Part shown: one piece after another, positions 52,665 through 61,850 of the stretch
Numbering within the stretch: position 1 is the stretch's first letter
How the letters are laid out: each line of letters starts with the position of its first letter
Source of the DNA: Larkinella knui
GTDB lineage: Bacteria > Bacteroidota > Bacteroidia > Cytophagales > Spirosomataceae
Direction: 5' to 3'
DNA: 64,000 nt
Assembly: GCF_003858645.1 (NCBI RefSeq)
Contig: NZ_RQJP01000005.1
Location: 558,001-622,000 of the forward strand
Translations under genes and position numbers: made by a program
The notes under the pieces: model-generated
The model's input: only the letters and a program-made list of their open reading frames with translations
Told to the model about the DNA's origin: nothing
Database searches by the model: none

Positions 52665-53495
52665 ATGGCTAAAAAGAACGGTAACGGTTCAAGTGTTTTC
52701 TTTGACAAAATCCTTCCAACAATGTATAGTCTTGGTGCAGCCGTCGTTATTTTAGGCGCACTGGGGAAAATCCAGCACTGGGAAGGTGGAGGAACAATAT
52801 TAACCATTGGTCTGCTAACTGAAGTTGCTATTTTTGTTCTGTTTGCTTTTCAAACGTTTGCCCAAAATACGCAGAAAGAACCTGATTGGTCGCGGGTATA
52901 CCCGGAGTTGGCAGATGACTATGATGGTGAATTGCCACAACGTCGCCCGGCTTTACAAAGCAGCGGACTGACGGCCAATATGGATAAGATGCTGGCTGAT
53001 GCGAAAGTTTCGCCGGATATTTTCGAAAAACTGGGTACGGGTCTGCGCAGTTTCACCGATACGGTTGGTAAAATGCGTGATGTTTCGGAAGCGACCATTG
53101 CCACCAACGAGTATACGCAGAACGTTCGGCAGGCAGCGGGTTCCATCAACGAAATGAACAAATCGTACGGAGTAGCGGTAACCTCGATGAACGCAATGGC
53201 CGACGCTACCCAGGATGCGAAAGAATACCGGATGCAATTCCAGAAAATCACGCAAAGTATGGGTGCGCTGAACGCCGTTTATGAACTGGAGTTACAGGAT
53301 ACCAACAAGCACCTGAAGGCCATGAATGCATTCTATGGCAACCTGACCAGTGCTATGGAAAATATGTCGGAAGCCAGTCGCGATACGCAGCAATTCAAAG
53401 GTGAGTTGTCGAAACTGACTAATAACTTGGCTTCTCTCAACAACGTATACGGAAGTATGCTGACGGCCATGCGGGGAAATACCAACGGCAAATAA
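52665..53495 (+). CDS. gldL: T9SS inner-membrane motor protein GldL
   Basis: The product has 276 residues. Two N-terminal transmembrane helices (about 20-40, 45-67) are separated by KIQHWEGGG. The intramembrane Glu in TM2 (LLTEVAIF, Glu53) matches the residue used for proton-motive coupling in GldL. The rest is a cytoplasmic, mostly helical domain rich in Asn/Met repeats (TVGKMRDVSEAT, VTSMNAMADATQDAKE, AMENMSEASRDTQQF, LASLNNVYGSML). It forms the GldL5-GldM2 motor for T9SS and gliding. A hairpin follows before gldM. Confidence 0.95.
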   Translation: MAKKNGNGSSVFFDKILPTMYSLGAAVVILGALGKIQHWEGGGTILTIGLLTEVAIFVLFAFQTFAQNTQKEPDWSRVYPELADDYDGELPQRRPALQSSGLTANMDKMLADAKVSPDIFEKLGTGLRSFTDTVGKMRDVSEATIATNEYTQNVRQAAGSINEMNKSYGVAVTSMNAMADATQDAKEYRMQFQKITQSMGALNAVYELELQDTNKHLKAMNAFYGNLTSAMENMSEASRDTQQFKGELSKLTNNLASLNNVYGSMLTAMRGNTNGK

Positions 53496-53513
53496 GTAAT
53501 CAATCGTTGAAGG

Positions 53514-53557
53514 GAGTTGACAGTTAACCAGCGGCAGGTTCGGTTAACTGTCAACTC
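53514..53557. other. 16-bp stem-loop between gldL and gldM
   Basis: Arms 53514-53529 and 53542-53557 (GAGTTGACAGTTAACC and its complement) pair perfectly with a 12-nt loop. It lies inside what should be one operon, so it may be an attenuator or mRNA-processing site rather than a full terminator. Confidence 0.65.
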
Positions 53558-53614
53558 ACAGACTTCAAACGATACCTTTTTTATCTACATTACAAGTTAC
53601 TCTACCATAAACTA

Positions 53615-55210
53615 ATGGCAGGCGCAAAAGAAACACCCCGTCAGAAAATGATCGGGATGATGTATCTGGTATTGACCGCAATGCTGGCTTTACAAGTCAG
53701 CTCGGCTTTACTGGAGAAATTTATGTTATTGAATAATAGCCTCGAAACATCAACGGGGTCGGCAAACCGGATCAATCAGTCCACCATAGACAATATCAAG
53801 GCAACGGTTGACAAATCAGGCAACCGGGCCGCTGACGTAGCCGTTGTTAAACAAGCTGAAGAGGTTCGGACCATCACGGCTTCGATCATTAATGAACTGG
53901 ATGTCATTAAGCAACAGTTAATTACTGAAGCGGGTGGCGGACTTGATGAGCAGGGCAGGCTCAAAAACCCCAATGAGGAAGACAAAGTCGGAATCATCAT
54001 GGTTGGTGGCCGCAAAAACGGAAAAGCATACGAATTAAAAGAGAAGCTGAACCAATACACGCAGCAACTGCAAAAATATAATCCTTCGGCCAGGTTTACG
54101 CCTTTGGCCCTCGATGCCAAGGATGATCCCATTGCCAGCCGTTCAAAAGAACAAAAAAACAAGGATTTTGCCGAGTTGAATTTTGAACAAACTCCGGTTC
54201 CGGCCGCTTTGGCCGTGCTTAGTCAGCGTCAGTCCGACGTTCGGCGGATGGAAGGTGAAGTACTGGATTATCTGGCCAGCAAAGTAGGTGCTCAGGACAT
54301 TAAGTTTGACAAAATTCTTGCTATGGTAAGTATGGAGTCAAAAGTTGTTGTGGCCGGTACCAAGTTTAAAGGAGAAATGTTCCTGGCGGCTTCATCGAGC
54401 GGTATTACGCCCCGGATGAGTCTGAATGGCGGTTCGGTTCGGGTAGAGAACGGTGTTGGTAAAATTGAATTTACCGCTCAGGGGGGAACGTATGACAAAA
54501 ACGGGTTAGCTAAACGGGCCCTGACGGGTTCCATCAGCTACCAGGCTCCCGACGGAATGAAAACCGTTAATTTCAATCAGGAATACTTTGTCGCCAAACC
54601 ATCTTACGAAATTGAAACGGCGTCCATGCCTCCTTTGTATCTGGGTTGTGCCAATAAGTTAAGCATTCAGAGCCCGCAGTTGGGAGCCTTATGGAACCCT
54701 TCGTTTTCGGCCGACGGAGCAACCGTTATAACCAGCGGAGAACGGGGCAAAATCACGGTTATTCCGAGCGCTGCGCAGGTTAGTCTGAATGTCAACAACG
54801 GCGGTAGTTTACTGGGGACCAATCAATTCAAGGTTAACAGAGTACCCCGGCCAACCTTGAGGCTTATCGTCGGAGGAGCAGAGTATGATGAACGTCGTGG
54901 TGCAGCTGTTTCCGCTGTTCGCAGCATACAGGTTCGGGCTATTCCGGATGAGAGCTTTAAAAACTTTATGCCGGACGATGCAAAATTCCGCGTAACTGGG
55001 TTTACCGTATCACTCGCTCAGGGAAGTCGGCGCGTTGCGGGTCCAATATCACTAGGACCTAACGGAGGCAGTGTCGGCAATTTGGCTGCCGAAGCTCAGC
55101 CGGGCATGCGCTATGTGGTTGAAGTTGAAGGTGTACAACGCCAGAACTTCCGGGGAGAAATTAGTGAAGTCCCTGTTACTCAGAAATTTTTCCCAATTAA
55201 TTTGTACTAA
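53615..55210 (+). CDS. gldM: T9SS motor protein GldM
   Basis: The product has 531 residues. The N-terminus MAGAKETPRQKMIGMMYLVL and TAMLALQVSSALLEKFMLLN is the GldM transmembrane helix. It is followed by four periplasmic domains: a helical D1 (to about 230), GVRVENGVGKIEFTA-type Ig-like D2-D3, and D4 with PRPTLRLIVGGAEYDERRGA. GldM dimers rotate against GldL and reach the GldKN ring. The length is normal (about 510-530 in the family). Confidence 0.96.
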   Translation: MAGAKETPRQKMIGMMYLVLTAMLALQVSSALLEKFMLLNNSLETSTGSANRINQSTIDNIKATVDKSGNRAADVAVVKQAEEVRTITASIINELDVIKQQLITEAGGGLDEQGRLKNPNEEDKVGIIMVGGRKNGKAYELKEKLNQYTQQLQKYNPSARFTPLALDAKDDPIASRSKEQKNKDFAELNFEQTPVPAALAVLSQRQSDVRRMEGEVLDYLASKVGAQDIKFDKILAMVSMESKVVVAGTKFKGEMFLAASSSGITPRMSLNGGSVRVENGVGKIEFTAQGGTYDKNGLAKRALTGSISYQAPDGMKTVNFNQEYFVAKPSYEIETASMPPLYLGCANKLSIQSPQLGALWNPSFSADGATVITSGERGKITVIPSAAQVSLNVNNGGSLLGTNQFKVNRVPRPTLRLIVGGAEYDERRGAAVSAVRSIQVRAIPDESFKNFMPDDAKFRVTGFTVSLAQGSRRVAGPISLGPNGGSVGNLAAEAQPGMRYVVEVEGVQRQNFRGEISEVPVTQKFFPINLY

Positions 55211-55272
55211 TTAGTACGAGAGCTGATAATTGATTCGTTATTGTGAAAGATAAAAGCAAAAAGCACAAGGTC

Positions 55273-56328
55273 ATGAAACAGGCGGGAAGTGTAGCTTTAG
55301 CTGCGGTATTGGCAGTGATGGCAGGTGGGGTGGCACAGGCGCAGGAGCGGGATAATACAAAAACCAATCCGCTATCGGTTCGGGAAATCAATGAAAACGA
55401 CATCATGATGAAGAAAACATTATGGCGTCGGGTGGACCTGAATGAGAAGCAGAACCAGGCGATGTTCTCGAAAAACAACCAGATTACCAAATACCTGATC
55501 GATGCGGTAAAAGCGGGCGTGCTGGTGGCCTATCCCAACGATTCGGTCAACACGCCCATGCAGGTTGAGAAATTTGCCGAAAAGCTGGCCGTTCCCGAAC
55601 AAACCGTCGCGCTGACTGCTGAAGAAAAAGCCGCCGGTTTTGGCACCGAGGAAAAAACAAACGATGGTTGGGGCGATGCAAAAGATAAAAAAGCCGCTGC
55701 GAAAAAGCCGGTAGACGATGGTTGGGGAACCCCCGCGCCAGCAGCTGCCAAGGCTAAACCGGTCGACGACGGCTGGGGAACACCCGCTCCGAAGAAAAAA
55801 GCTACGGCCAAAAATACCAAAGGAAAGAAAGGCGTTAAACCCGCGCCCGTGGTTCCGGAAGTGCCGAAAGTAGACTCGAGCGCCATGGCAAAAGCCAATC
55901 CTTTTACGGGAATCGAACGTTTGAGTGACGAATTCAGTGTACTGGATATTAAAGAAGACTGGGTGTTTGATCGGAAACGGTCCCGTTTGTATTATGACAT
56001 TCAAACGGTAGGCATCGTTATTCCGGCGGATAAAAGCCCGTCAGGTCTGGAAACCCAGGTCGCTTATTTCAAATACAAAGATCTGGACAAACTGTTCCGT
56101 AGCGATCCGAAGAAGTTTATCTGGTATAACTCACAAAACCAGGCTCAACATAAAAACCTGGCCGATGCCTTCGATCTGCGCTTGTTCTGGGGCCGTATTT
56201 ACAAAGTATCAAATCCGAAAGATCGTGACTTGATCGGTCAGTATGGCAGCGAACGGGAGGGCTTAATGAAGTCTTACCAACTCGAACAACAATTGATGGA
56301 ACAGGAGCACGGTTTGTGGGAATATTAA
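55273..56328 (+). CDS. gldN: T9SS ring protein GldN with DDGWG repeats
   Basis: The product has 351 residues from ATG 55273, signal peptide SVALAAVLAVMAGGVAQAQ; a GTG at 55243 would add ten basic residues. The GldN/PorN fold starts NPLSVREINENDIMMKKTLWRRVDLNEKQNQ and ends with IGQYGSEREGLMKSYQLEQQLMEQEHGLWEY. Between them (about residues 125-195) is a low-complexity linker carrying three D-G-W-G units (NDGWGD, VDDGWGTPAP, VDDGWGTPAP) among Lys/Ala/Pro runs. It partners GldK in the periplasmic ring. Confidence 0.95.
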   Translation: MKQAGSVALAAVLAVMAGGVAQAQERDNTKTNPLSVREINENDIMMKKTLWRRVDLNEKQNQAMFSKNNQITKYLIDAVKAGVLVAYPNDSVNTPMQVEKFAEKLAVPEQTVALTAEEKAAGFGTEEKTNDGWGDAKDKKAAAKKPVDDGWGTPAPAAAKAKPVDDGWGTPAPKKKATAKNTKGKKGVKPAPVVPEVPKVDSSAMAKANPFTGIERLSDEFSVLDIKEDWVFDRKRSRLYYDIQTVGIVIPADKSPSGLETQVAYFKYKDLDKLFRSDPKKFIWYNSQNQAQHKNLADAFDLRLFWGRIYKVSNPKDRDLIGQYGSEREGLMKSYQLEQQLMEQEHGLWEY

Positions 56329-56351
56329 TCACGAACGTGATTTCAAAATAG

Positions 56352-56379
56352 AAAAAGGGAAGCCAACGCTTCCCTTTTT
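56352..56379. terminator. bidirectional Rho-independent terminator after gldN
   Basis: Perfect 12-bp stem AAAAAGGGAAGC/GCTTCCCTTTTT with loop CAAC and T/A runs on both sides, between convergent gldN and uvrC. Confidence 0.85.
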
Positions 56380-56413
56380 TCATGCTCTATTCCGATCTGG
56401 GTCGCCTGAATCC

Positions 56414-58225
56414 TTACGACTGATCGATCGTTTCAAAATATTGCTTGACTTTCTGCGCTTTATCGGCGCCCACAACGGTGGCAATATCATCGATTGGGGC
56501 CTCCCGAATCTTTTTGACACCCTTGAAATACTTCAATAGTTTAGCGGCCGTCTTTTTGCCAATACCTTCAATGTTCTCCAGTTCACTGATGAGGCTATTC
56601 CGGCTGCGTTTATCGCGGTGATAGGTAATGGCAAACCGGTGGGCTTCGTCCCGGATGCGCTGGATCAGCTTCAACGATTCCGATTTTTTATCAATATACA
56701 GCGGAAGGCTGTCTTCCGGAAAATAGATTTCCTCCAGCCGCTTGGCAATGCCGATGATGGGTACCTGGCCGTATAAGTTCAATTCCTTCAGGGCTTCACA
56801 GGCTGCACTCAATTGGCCTTTGCCCCCGTCGATCACGATCAAATCCGGCAAACCGGTTTGCTCGTCCAGGACGCGGATATACCGGCGGCTGACGACTTCG
56901 TGCATCGATGCAAAATCGTTGGGACCCACTACCGTTTTAATGGAAAAATGGCGGTAATTTTTCGGCGACGGTTTTCCATCAATAAAGCAAACCATGGCTG
57001 ATACCGGGTTCGTCCCCTGAATATTGGAGTTATCGAAACACTCGATGCGGTTGGGCAACGTTTTGAGTTGTAAATCCTGCTTCAGACGAATCAAAACCCG
57101 GTCTTTTTTACTGGCATTACCCGTTGCTTCGGCAGCAGCACGCTCGGCCCGTTCCCGGCGGAAATACAGCACGTTTTTCATCGACATGTCGAGCAGCTTC
57201 TTTTTGTCGCCAATCTGCGGAACTGTGATTTCGGCTTTCAGATCGGCCTCCAACGGAATATTGGTGATGATCTCTTTGGCTTCACTGCCGTACTGCGTCC
57301 GGAATTCAACGATCAGCATCGTGAGCAGGTCAAGATCCGTTTCGTCAAGCTTCTTTTTAACTTCAACGGTATTGGTCTGCGTAATGGTGCCGTTCACCAC
57401 TTTCATGAAATTGATATAAGCCGCCGTTTCATCCGAAGCAATCGTAAAGACATCCGCATCCGAGATTTTGGGATTGACAACGGTCGATTTACTTTGAAAG
57501 TTTTGCAATACATTCAGCTTCTCCTTGTAGTGCTGAGCCTGCTCGAACGCCAGTTGATTGGCCGATTCCAGCATTCGGTCTTTGAAGTAATTCTGCGCCG
57601 GAGCAACGTTACCCTTTAAAATGGAATGTATCTGGTCAACATCTTTTAAATACTCATTTTCACTGACCAAACCTTCACAGGGTCCTTTGCAGTTGCCGAT
57701 GTGGTATTCCAGACAAACCTTGAATTTTTTGGCTTCGATATTCTCCGGCGAAAGGTTGAGGTTACAGGTACGCAGCGTAAACAGCTGGCTGAACATTTCC
57801 AGCAGGGTGTACATGGGCCTCAACTGGGCGTATGGGCCATAAAACGTGCCCAGCTTACGGTCGATGCGACGGGTGGTCTGCACCCGCGGAAAATGCTCGT
57901 TCGTAACGCAGATGAAGGGGTACGTTTTGTCGTCGCGCAGCAGAATGTTATAGCGGGGCTGAAACCGCTTGATCAACTGGTTTTCCAGTAAAAGCGCATC
58001 GAATTCCGTATGAACAATGGTAAACTCGATCTTTCGGATCTGGCTGACCAGTCGCTGTGTTTTGCGGTCGTGCTGGTTGGATTTAACGAAATAGCTACTG
58101 ACCCGGTTTTTAAGATCTTTCGCTTTTCCGACATAAATCACCTCCCCCGACGCATCGAAATACCGGTAAACGCCCGGTTCATGCGGAACCTTCGCCAGTT
58201 CCTGTTTATAATCAAATTCGGCCAT
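56414..58225 (-). CDS. uvrC: excinuclease ABC subunit C
   Basis: The product has 603 residues from ATG 58225 (MAEFDYKQELAKVPHEPGVY). The N-terminal GIY-YIG nuclease has PGVYRYFDASGEVIYVGKAKDLKNRVSSYF. A cysteine cluster (CLEYHIGNCKGPCEG) and a UVR-like helix lie at about 205-245. The RNase H-like nuclease has ECFDNSNIQGTNPVSAMVCF and DLIVIDGGKGQLSAA. The HhH motifs at the end are LENIEGIGKKTAAKLLKYFKG. UvrC cuts on both sides of lesions in nucleotide excision repair. Complete. Confidence 0.97.
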   Translation of the reverse strand: MAEFDYKQELAKVPHEPGVYRYFDASGEVIYVGKAKDLKNRVSSYFVKSNQHDRKTQRLVSQIRKIEFTIVHTEFDALLLENQLIKRFQPRYNILLRDDKTYPFICVTNEHFPRVQTTRRIDRKLGTFYGPYAQLRPMYTLLEMFSQLFTLRTCNLNLSPENIEAKKFKVCLEYHIGNCKGPCEGLVSENEYLKDVDQIHSILKGNVAPAQNYFKDRMLESANQLAFEQAQHYKEKLNVLQNFQSKSTVVNPKISDADVFTIASDETAAYINFMKVVNGTITQTNTVEVKKKLDETDLDLLTMLIVEFRTQYGSEAKEIITNIPLEADLKAEITVPQIGDKKKLLDMSMKNVLYFRRERAERAAAEATGNASKKDRVLIRLKQDLQLKTLPNRIECFDNSNIQGTNPVSAMVCFIDGKPSPKNYRHFSIKTVVGPNDFASMHEVVSRRYIRVLDEQTGLPDLIVIDGGKGQLSAACEALKELNLYGQVPIIGIAKRLEEIYFPEDSLPLYIDKKSESLKLIQRIRDEAHRFAITYHRDKRSRNSLISELENIEGIGKKTAAKLLKYFKGVKKIREAPIDDIATVVGADKAQKVKQYFETIDQS

Positions 58226-58295
58226 ACTCTTTTGCGGGAAATGGGAACGCGGATTGGACGGACTGAACCGATTTATACGACGCAAAGAATGCTAT

Positions 58296-59423
58296 TCAAT
58301 CCGCGTTCCTGATAAACAAACGGAGTACATTAAAAGTTGTGTGACTAACCGCTTCATAAGCAGAAGAAAGGGCTTCGTCGAGCGATTGGGGATGGGTCAA
58401 AACCGAGAAAGCAGCCGTCAGGCCGAGCGCCTTGATATCGTCCGGCGATGCCTCGAGCGTCCCACAGAGCGCAATCGTTGGAACAGCGGCTTTTTGGGCT
58501 TGCCGCGCAATACCGCTGATCAATTTCCCCTGTAACGTCTGGTGGTCCATTTTGCCTTCGCCGGTCAAAACCAGATTGGTGCCTTGTAAATGCGCTGCGA
58601 AATGGGTTTGCTCCATAACAACGTTTACGCCTTCTTTCAGGGTCGCTTTTAGAAAGAATAGCGCACCGGCCCCCAGACCCCCAGCCGCCCCGGCACCCGG
58701 TATGTCGGCCAGATCGATACCAAAATGGCGGTGAATGACACGGGCCAGATGACGCAGCCCCTGATCCAATTCTTCAACTTCCCCGGCCGATGCGCCTTTC
58801 TGCGGACCGTAAATAAAGGCCGCACCGTTGGGTCCATACAAGGGATTCGTCACATCACAGGCGACATCGACGGTCAGATTCAGGGGCAAAGCGGGGGGAA
58901 TAAGCTGGTCAATTTGCCGCAATGCTTCACCGCAGGGTTGAACCGGATGGCCGCTTTTATCTAAAAACTGCCACCCCAAAGCAGCCGCCATACCAATGCC
59001 GGCATCGTTGGTGGCGCTGCCGCCAATACCGAGTATAAGCTGGGTAACGCCCCGGCTTATCGCATCACGAATCAGTTGGCCCGTACCAAAAGTGCTTGCT
59101 TTCAGCGGATTATACTCGCTGCGTTGAAGCTGTCGCAAGCCCGAAGCTTGTGACATATCAATGAAAGCCGTCCGGCAATCGGATGAAATCCCGTACGAAG
59201 CCTGAACCGTTCGGCCGAGTGCGTCGGCAACCGGAATCGTAATCCATTCACCGCCGGTTGTTAGCGTCAAAATTTCGGCCGTTCCCTCTCCACCATCCGC
59301 CATTGGCAACGCCACAATTTCGGCGTCAGGATGCGCTAGCCGAACACCCTCCGTCATGGCATCGCAAACCTGCCGGGCCGTCAGCGACCCTTTAAATTTA
59401 TCCGGAGCGAGCAGGATTTTCAT
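58296..59423 (-). CDS. glycerate kinase (GlxK/GarK family)
   Basis: The product has 375 residues from ATG 59423 (MKILLAPDKFKGSLTARQV). Family signatures are APDKFKGSLTA, ALPMADGGEGTAE, DMSQASGLRQL, NPLKASTFGTGQLI, LILGIGGSATNDAGIGMAAALGW and GAAGGLGAGALFFL. It phosphorylates D-glycerate (2-phosphoglycerate product in this family). The ATG overlaps the stop of the PBP1A gene (TGATG), so translation follows from it. Likely function in glycerate catabolism. Confidence 0.95.
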   Translation of the reverse strand: MKILLAPDKFKGSLTARQVCDAMTEGVRLAHPDAEIVALPMADGGEGTAEILTLTTGGEWITIPVADALGRTVQASYGISSDCRTAFIDMSQASGLRQLQRSEYNPLKASTFGTGQLIRDAISRGVTQLILGIGGSATNDAGIGMAAALGWQFLDKSGHPVQPCGEALRQIDQLIPPALPLNLTVDVACDVTNPLYGPNGAAFIYGPQKGASAGEVEELDQGLRHLARVIHRHFGIDLADIPGAGAAGGLGAGALFFLKATLKEGVNVVMEQTHFAAHLQGTNLVLTGEGKMDHQTLQGKLISGIARQAQKAAVPTIALCGTLEASPDDIKALGLTAAFSVLTHPQSLDEALSSAYEAVSHTTFNVLRLFIRNAD

Positions 59424-61774
59424 CAATTCAGAATTTCTTCTTCTTCCGACTCTACAACTTTCGGCGGAATGTAACGCTGGCTGGAGTCGATCGAACCGCC
59501 CCCACAATCCAGCGAAAGATTGAAACCGTCGGGTTTTCGGAAAGGTACTTTGGGATACGAACGTCTGAGCGTGGGGTCGGCATACACCTTCTGCATATAC
59601 ATGCCCCAGGCGGGCATGGCAACCCGGGCACCCTGTCCCAAAGCCATGTCGCGAAAGTGAATGCTCCGGTCATCACCGCCAACCCATAACCCCGACACCA
59701 GATTTTGCGTCATTCCCATAAACCAGCCATCGGAGTAACTGGACGTCGTACCGGTTTTGGCCGCAATTTCATTACCGCCTTCCAGCAGTTTATACTGCGT
59801 GCGGAGCCGTTGTGACGTTCCATCGGGGTCTTCCACCGCGCCACGCATCAGATACAGCATCTGGTAGGCGGTATTGGCGTTGATCACCAGTTTGTTTTCG
59901 GGGAAAAAACTGGTCAGCAGGTTGCCATTTTTATCTTCAATCCGCAAAACCGTCAGCGGTTTAACCCGGTATCCGGCATTGGCGAACGTACAATAGGCGG
60001 CCACCATTTCAAACACCGACACATCACTTGTTCCCAGACACAAAGTCGGGTTTGCAGTCAAGTCACTTTCAATACCCAGTTTGTGCGCATACTCGACGAC
60101 GGAAGCGGATTTAGCCTGTTTAATCAGATGTGCACTGACCGAATTGATCGAACGACCCAAAGCCTGACGTAAGGAAAGTTGCTGATAACTGTATTTGCCG
60201 TTTGAGTTTTTGGGGACCCAGGCCCGGGGGCCGTTATGATCCTCATACGGTTCAAACCGTACGGGCTGGTCGGTGATTCGATCGCAGGGCGTCAAAAAAT
60301 TCTTATCGATGGCGGTCAGGTATAAAAACGGCTTGAACGTCGAACCCGGCTGGCGTTTGGCCTGCTTGACGTGGTCGAATTTGAAATACTTGAAGTTGAT
60401 ACCGCCCACCCACGCCTTCACGTGGCCGTTGCGCGGGTCCATCGACATAAACCCGACATTCAAAAACCGTTTGTAATACCGGATCGAATCGAGCGGACTC
60501 ATTACAGTATCTTTCTCATTGCGCCGTCCTCCGTAGACGAATACCTTCATCTTCACCGGTTTTCGCATTTCCGCCCAAATGGCTTTTTCATCATCGCCGT
60601 ATTCTTTTTTCAAGGCAATGTAGCGCGGAGTCCGTTTGGCTACCTGCTCGATAAAACCCGGTATTTCACGGTAAGCACCTCCAATTTTCTGAGTCCACGG
60701 ATTCCGGCCCCGCCAGTGCTCGTAGAATTTCCGCTGCTGCTCCCGCATGTGTTCATACACGGACTCTTCCGCAGCTTTCTGAAGCCGGGAGTCGATGGTT
60801 GTATAAATTTTTAAGCCACTGGTTTCCAGATCTTTCTCGTCGTCCGGATTGGCTTCATTGTACTCATCCAACCACTTTTGAATATCGTTTTTGATGACGG
60901 AACGGAAGTAAGCCGCCCGGCCGGTATTCTGGTTTTCGATGTTGAAATCGAGTTTGATCGGCTTCAACTTATACAGCGCAAACTGGTCGTCGGTCAGAAA
61001 ACCGTATTTCCGCATCTGAAACAGCACCACGTTCCGGCGCAGGAGTGAACGCTCTTCGTACAGACGCGGATTGAACCGCGACGGATTCTGAAGCATTCCC
61101 ACCAGCAGGGCCGCTTCTTCGACGTTCAACTGCCAGGGTTCTTTGTTAAAGTACGTTTTGGCCGCGGTTTTGATCCCGAAGGTGTTATTGCCAAACGACA
61201 CCGTGTTCAGGTACATCATCAGAATTTCCTGTTTGGTGTAGTTTCGCTCCAGCCGCACGGCCAGAATCCACTCTTTGGTCTTGTCAATGATGACACGCAC
61301 GTAGGGAATACTGCCGAAGACGCCCCGGTATTTTTCAGTTCGGGTTTCAAACAGGTTTTTGGCAACTTGCTGCGTAAGCGTGCTGCCCCCGCCCGAACTG
61401 CTCCGGCCCGTCAGCACGCCATTGATGGCCCGAAAAATACTGCGGGCGTCGATGCCGGAATGTTTCACAAACCGGGCATCTTCGGTGGCCATCAGGGCTG
61501 AAATGACATTCGGAGAAACCTGGGAAATTTCAATTGGAGTCCGGTTTTCGAGGTAATATTTACTGAGCAGAACGCCATCTTCCGTATAAATTTCCGAAGC
61601 CAGATAGCTCTGCGGATTTTCGAGTGCTTTCAGGCTGGGCATTCCACCAAACAGCCACAGAAAATTGAAACTAACCGCAACGATGTAAAGAACCAGCAGG
61701 ACAATACCCGCCAGGGTCAGTTTCCAGAGTCTTGCAATCAGGCGTCGATACAGACCCGGTTGTAACTCAAACAT
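59423..61774 (-). CDS. bifunctional penicillin-binding protein 1A
   Basis: This 783-residue class A PBP has an N-terminal membrane helix at about 18-38. The glycosyltransferase GT51 domain (about 60-240) carries MATEDARFVKHSGIDARSI with the catalytic Glu, and SSGGGSTLTQQVAKNLFETR, then EIFMMYLN-like ILMMYLNTVSFGNNTFGI. The transpeptidase domain has SxxK in RQPGSTFKPFLYL, SxN in GRSINSVSAHL and KTG in AAKTGTTSSYSDGWFMG. It polymerises and cross-links peptidoglycan. A -7 element lies upstream. Confidence 0.96.
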   Translation of the reverse strand: MFELQPGLYRRLIARLWKLTLAGIVLLVLYIVAVSFNFLWLFGGMPSLKALENPQSYLASEIYTEDGVLLSKYYLENRTPIEISQVSPNVISALMATEDARFVKHSGIDARSIFRAINGVLTGRSSSGGGSTLTQQVAKNLFETRTEKYRGVFGSIPYVRVIIDKTKEWILAVRLERNYTKQEILMMYLNTVSFGNNTFGIKTAAKTYFNKEPWQLNVEEAALLVGMLQNPSRFNPRLYEERSLLRRNVVLFQMRKYGFLTDDQFALYKLKPIKLDFNIENQNTGRAAYFRSVIKNDIQKWLDEYNEANPDDEKDLETSGLKIYTTIDSRLQKAAEESVYEHMREQQRKFYEHWRGRNPWTQKIGGAYREIPGFIEQVAKRTPRYIALKKEYGDDEKAIWAEMRKPVKMKVFVYGGRRNEKDTVMSPLDSIRYYKRFLNVGFMSMDPRNGHVKAWVGGINFKYFKFDHVKQAKRQPGSTFKPFLYLTAIDKNFLTPCDRITDQPVRFEPYEDHNGPRAWVPKNSNGKYSYQQLSLRQALGRSINSVSAHLIKQAKSASVVEYAHKLGIESDLTANPTLCLGTSDVSVFEMVAAYCTFANAGYRVKPLTVLRIEDKNGNLLTSFFPENKLVINANTAYQMLYLMRGAVEDPDGTSQRLRTQYKLLEGGNEIAAKTGTTSSYSDGWFMGMTQNLVSGLWVGGDDRSIHFRDMALGQGARVAMPAWGMYMQKVYADPTLRRSYPKVPFRKPDGFNLSLDCGGGSIDSSQRYIPPKVVESEEEEILN

Positions 61775-61823
61775 AGGGGAATCAGGGATTAAACTTGATA
61801 CTGGTTTATGCTGCCGCTTTTGT

Positions 61824-61831
61824 CAAATGTA
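61824..61831 (-). promoter_or_regulatory. candidate -7 element (TACATTTG) for the PBP1A gene
   Basis: Exact TAnnTTTG on the reverse strand, about 50 nt before the PBP1A ATG and after the SprE-like stop codon. No well-spaced -33 TTTG. Confidence 0.4.
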
Positions 61832-61850
61832 CACATTTTAACCAAAACCG

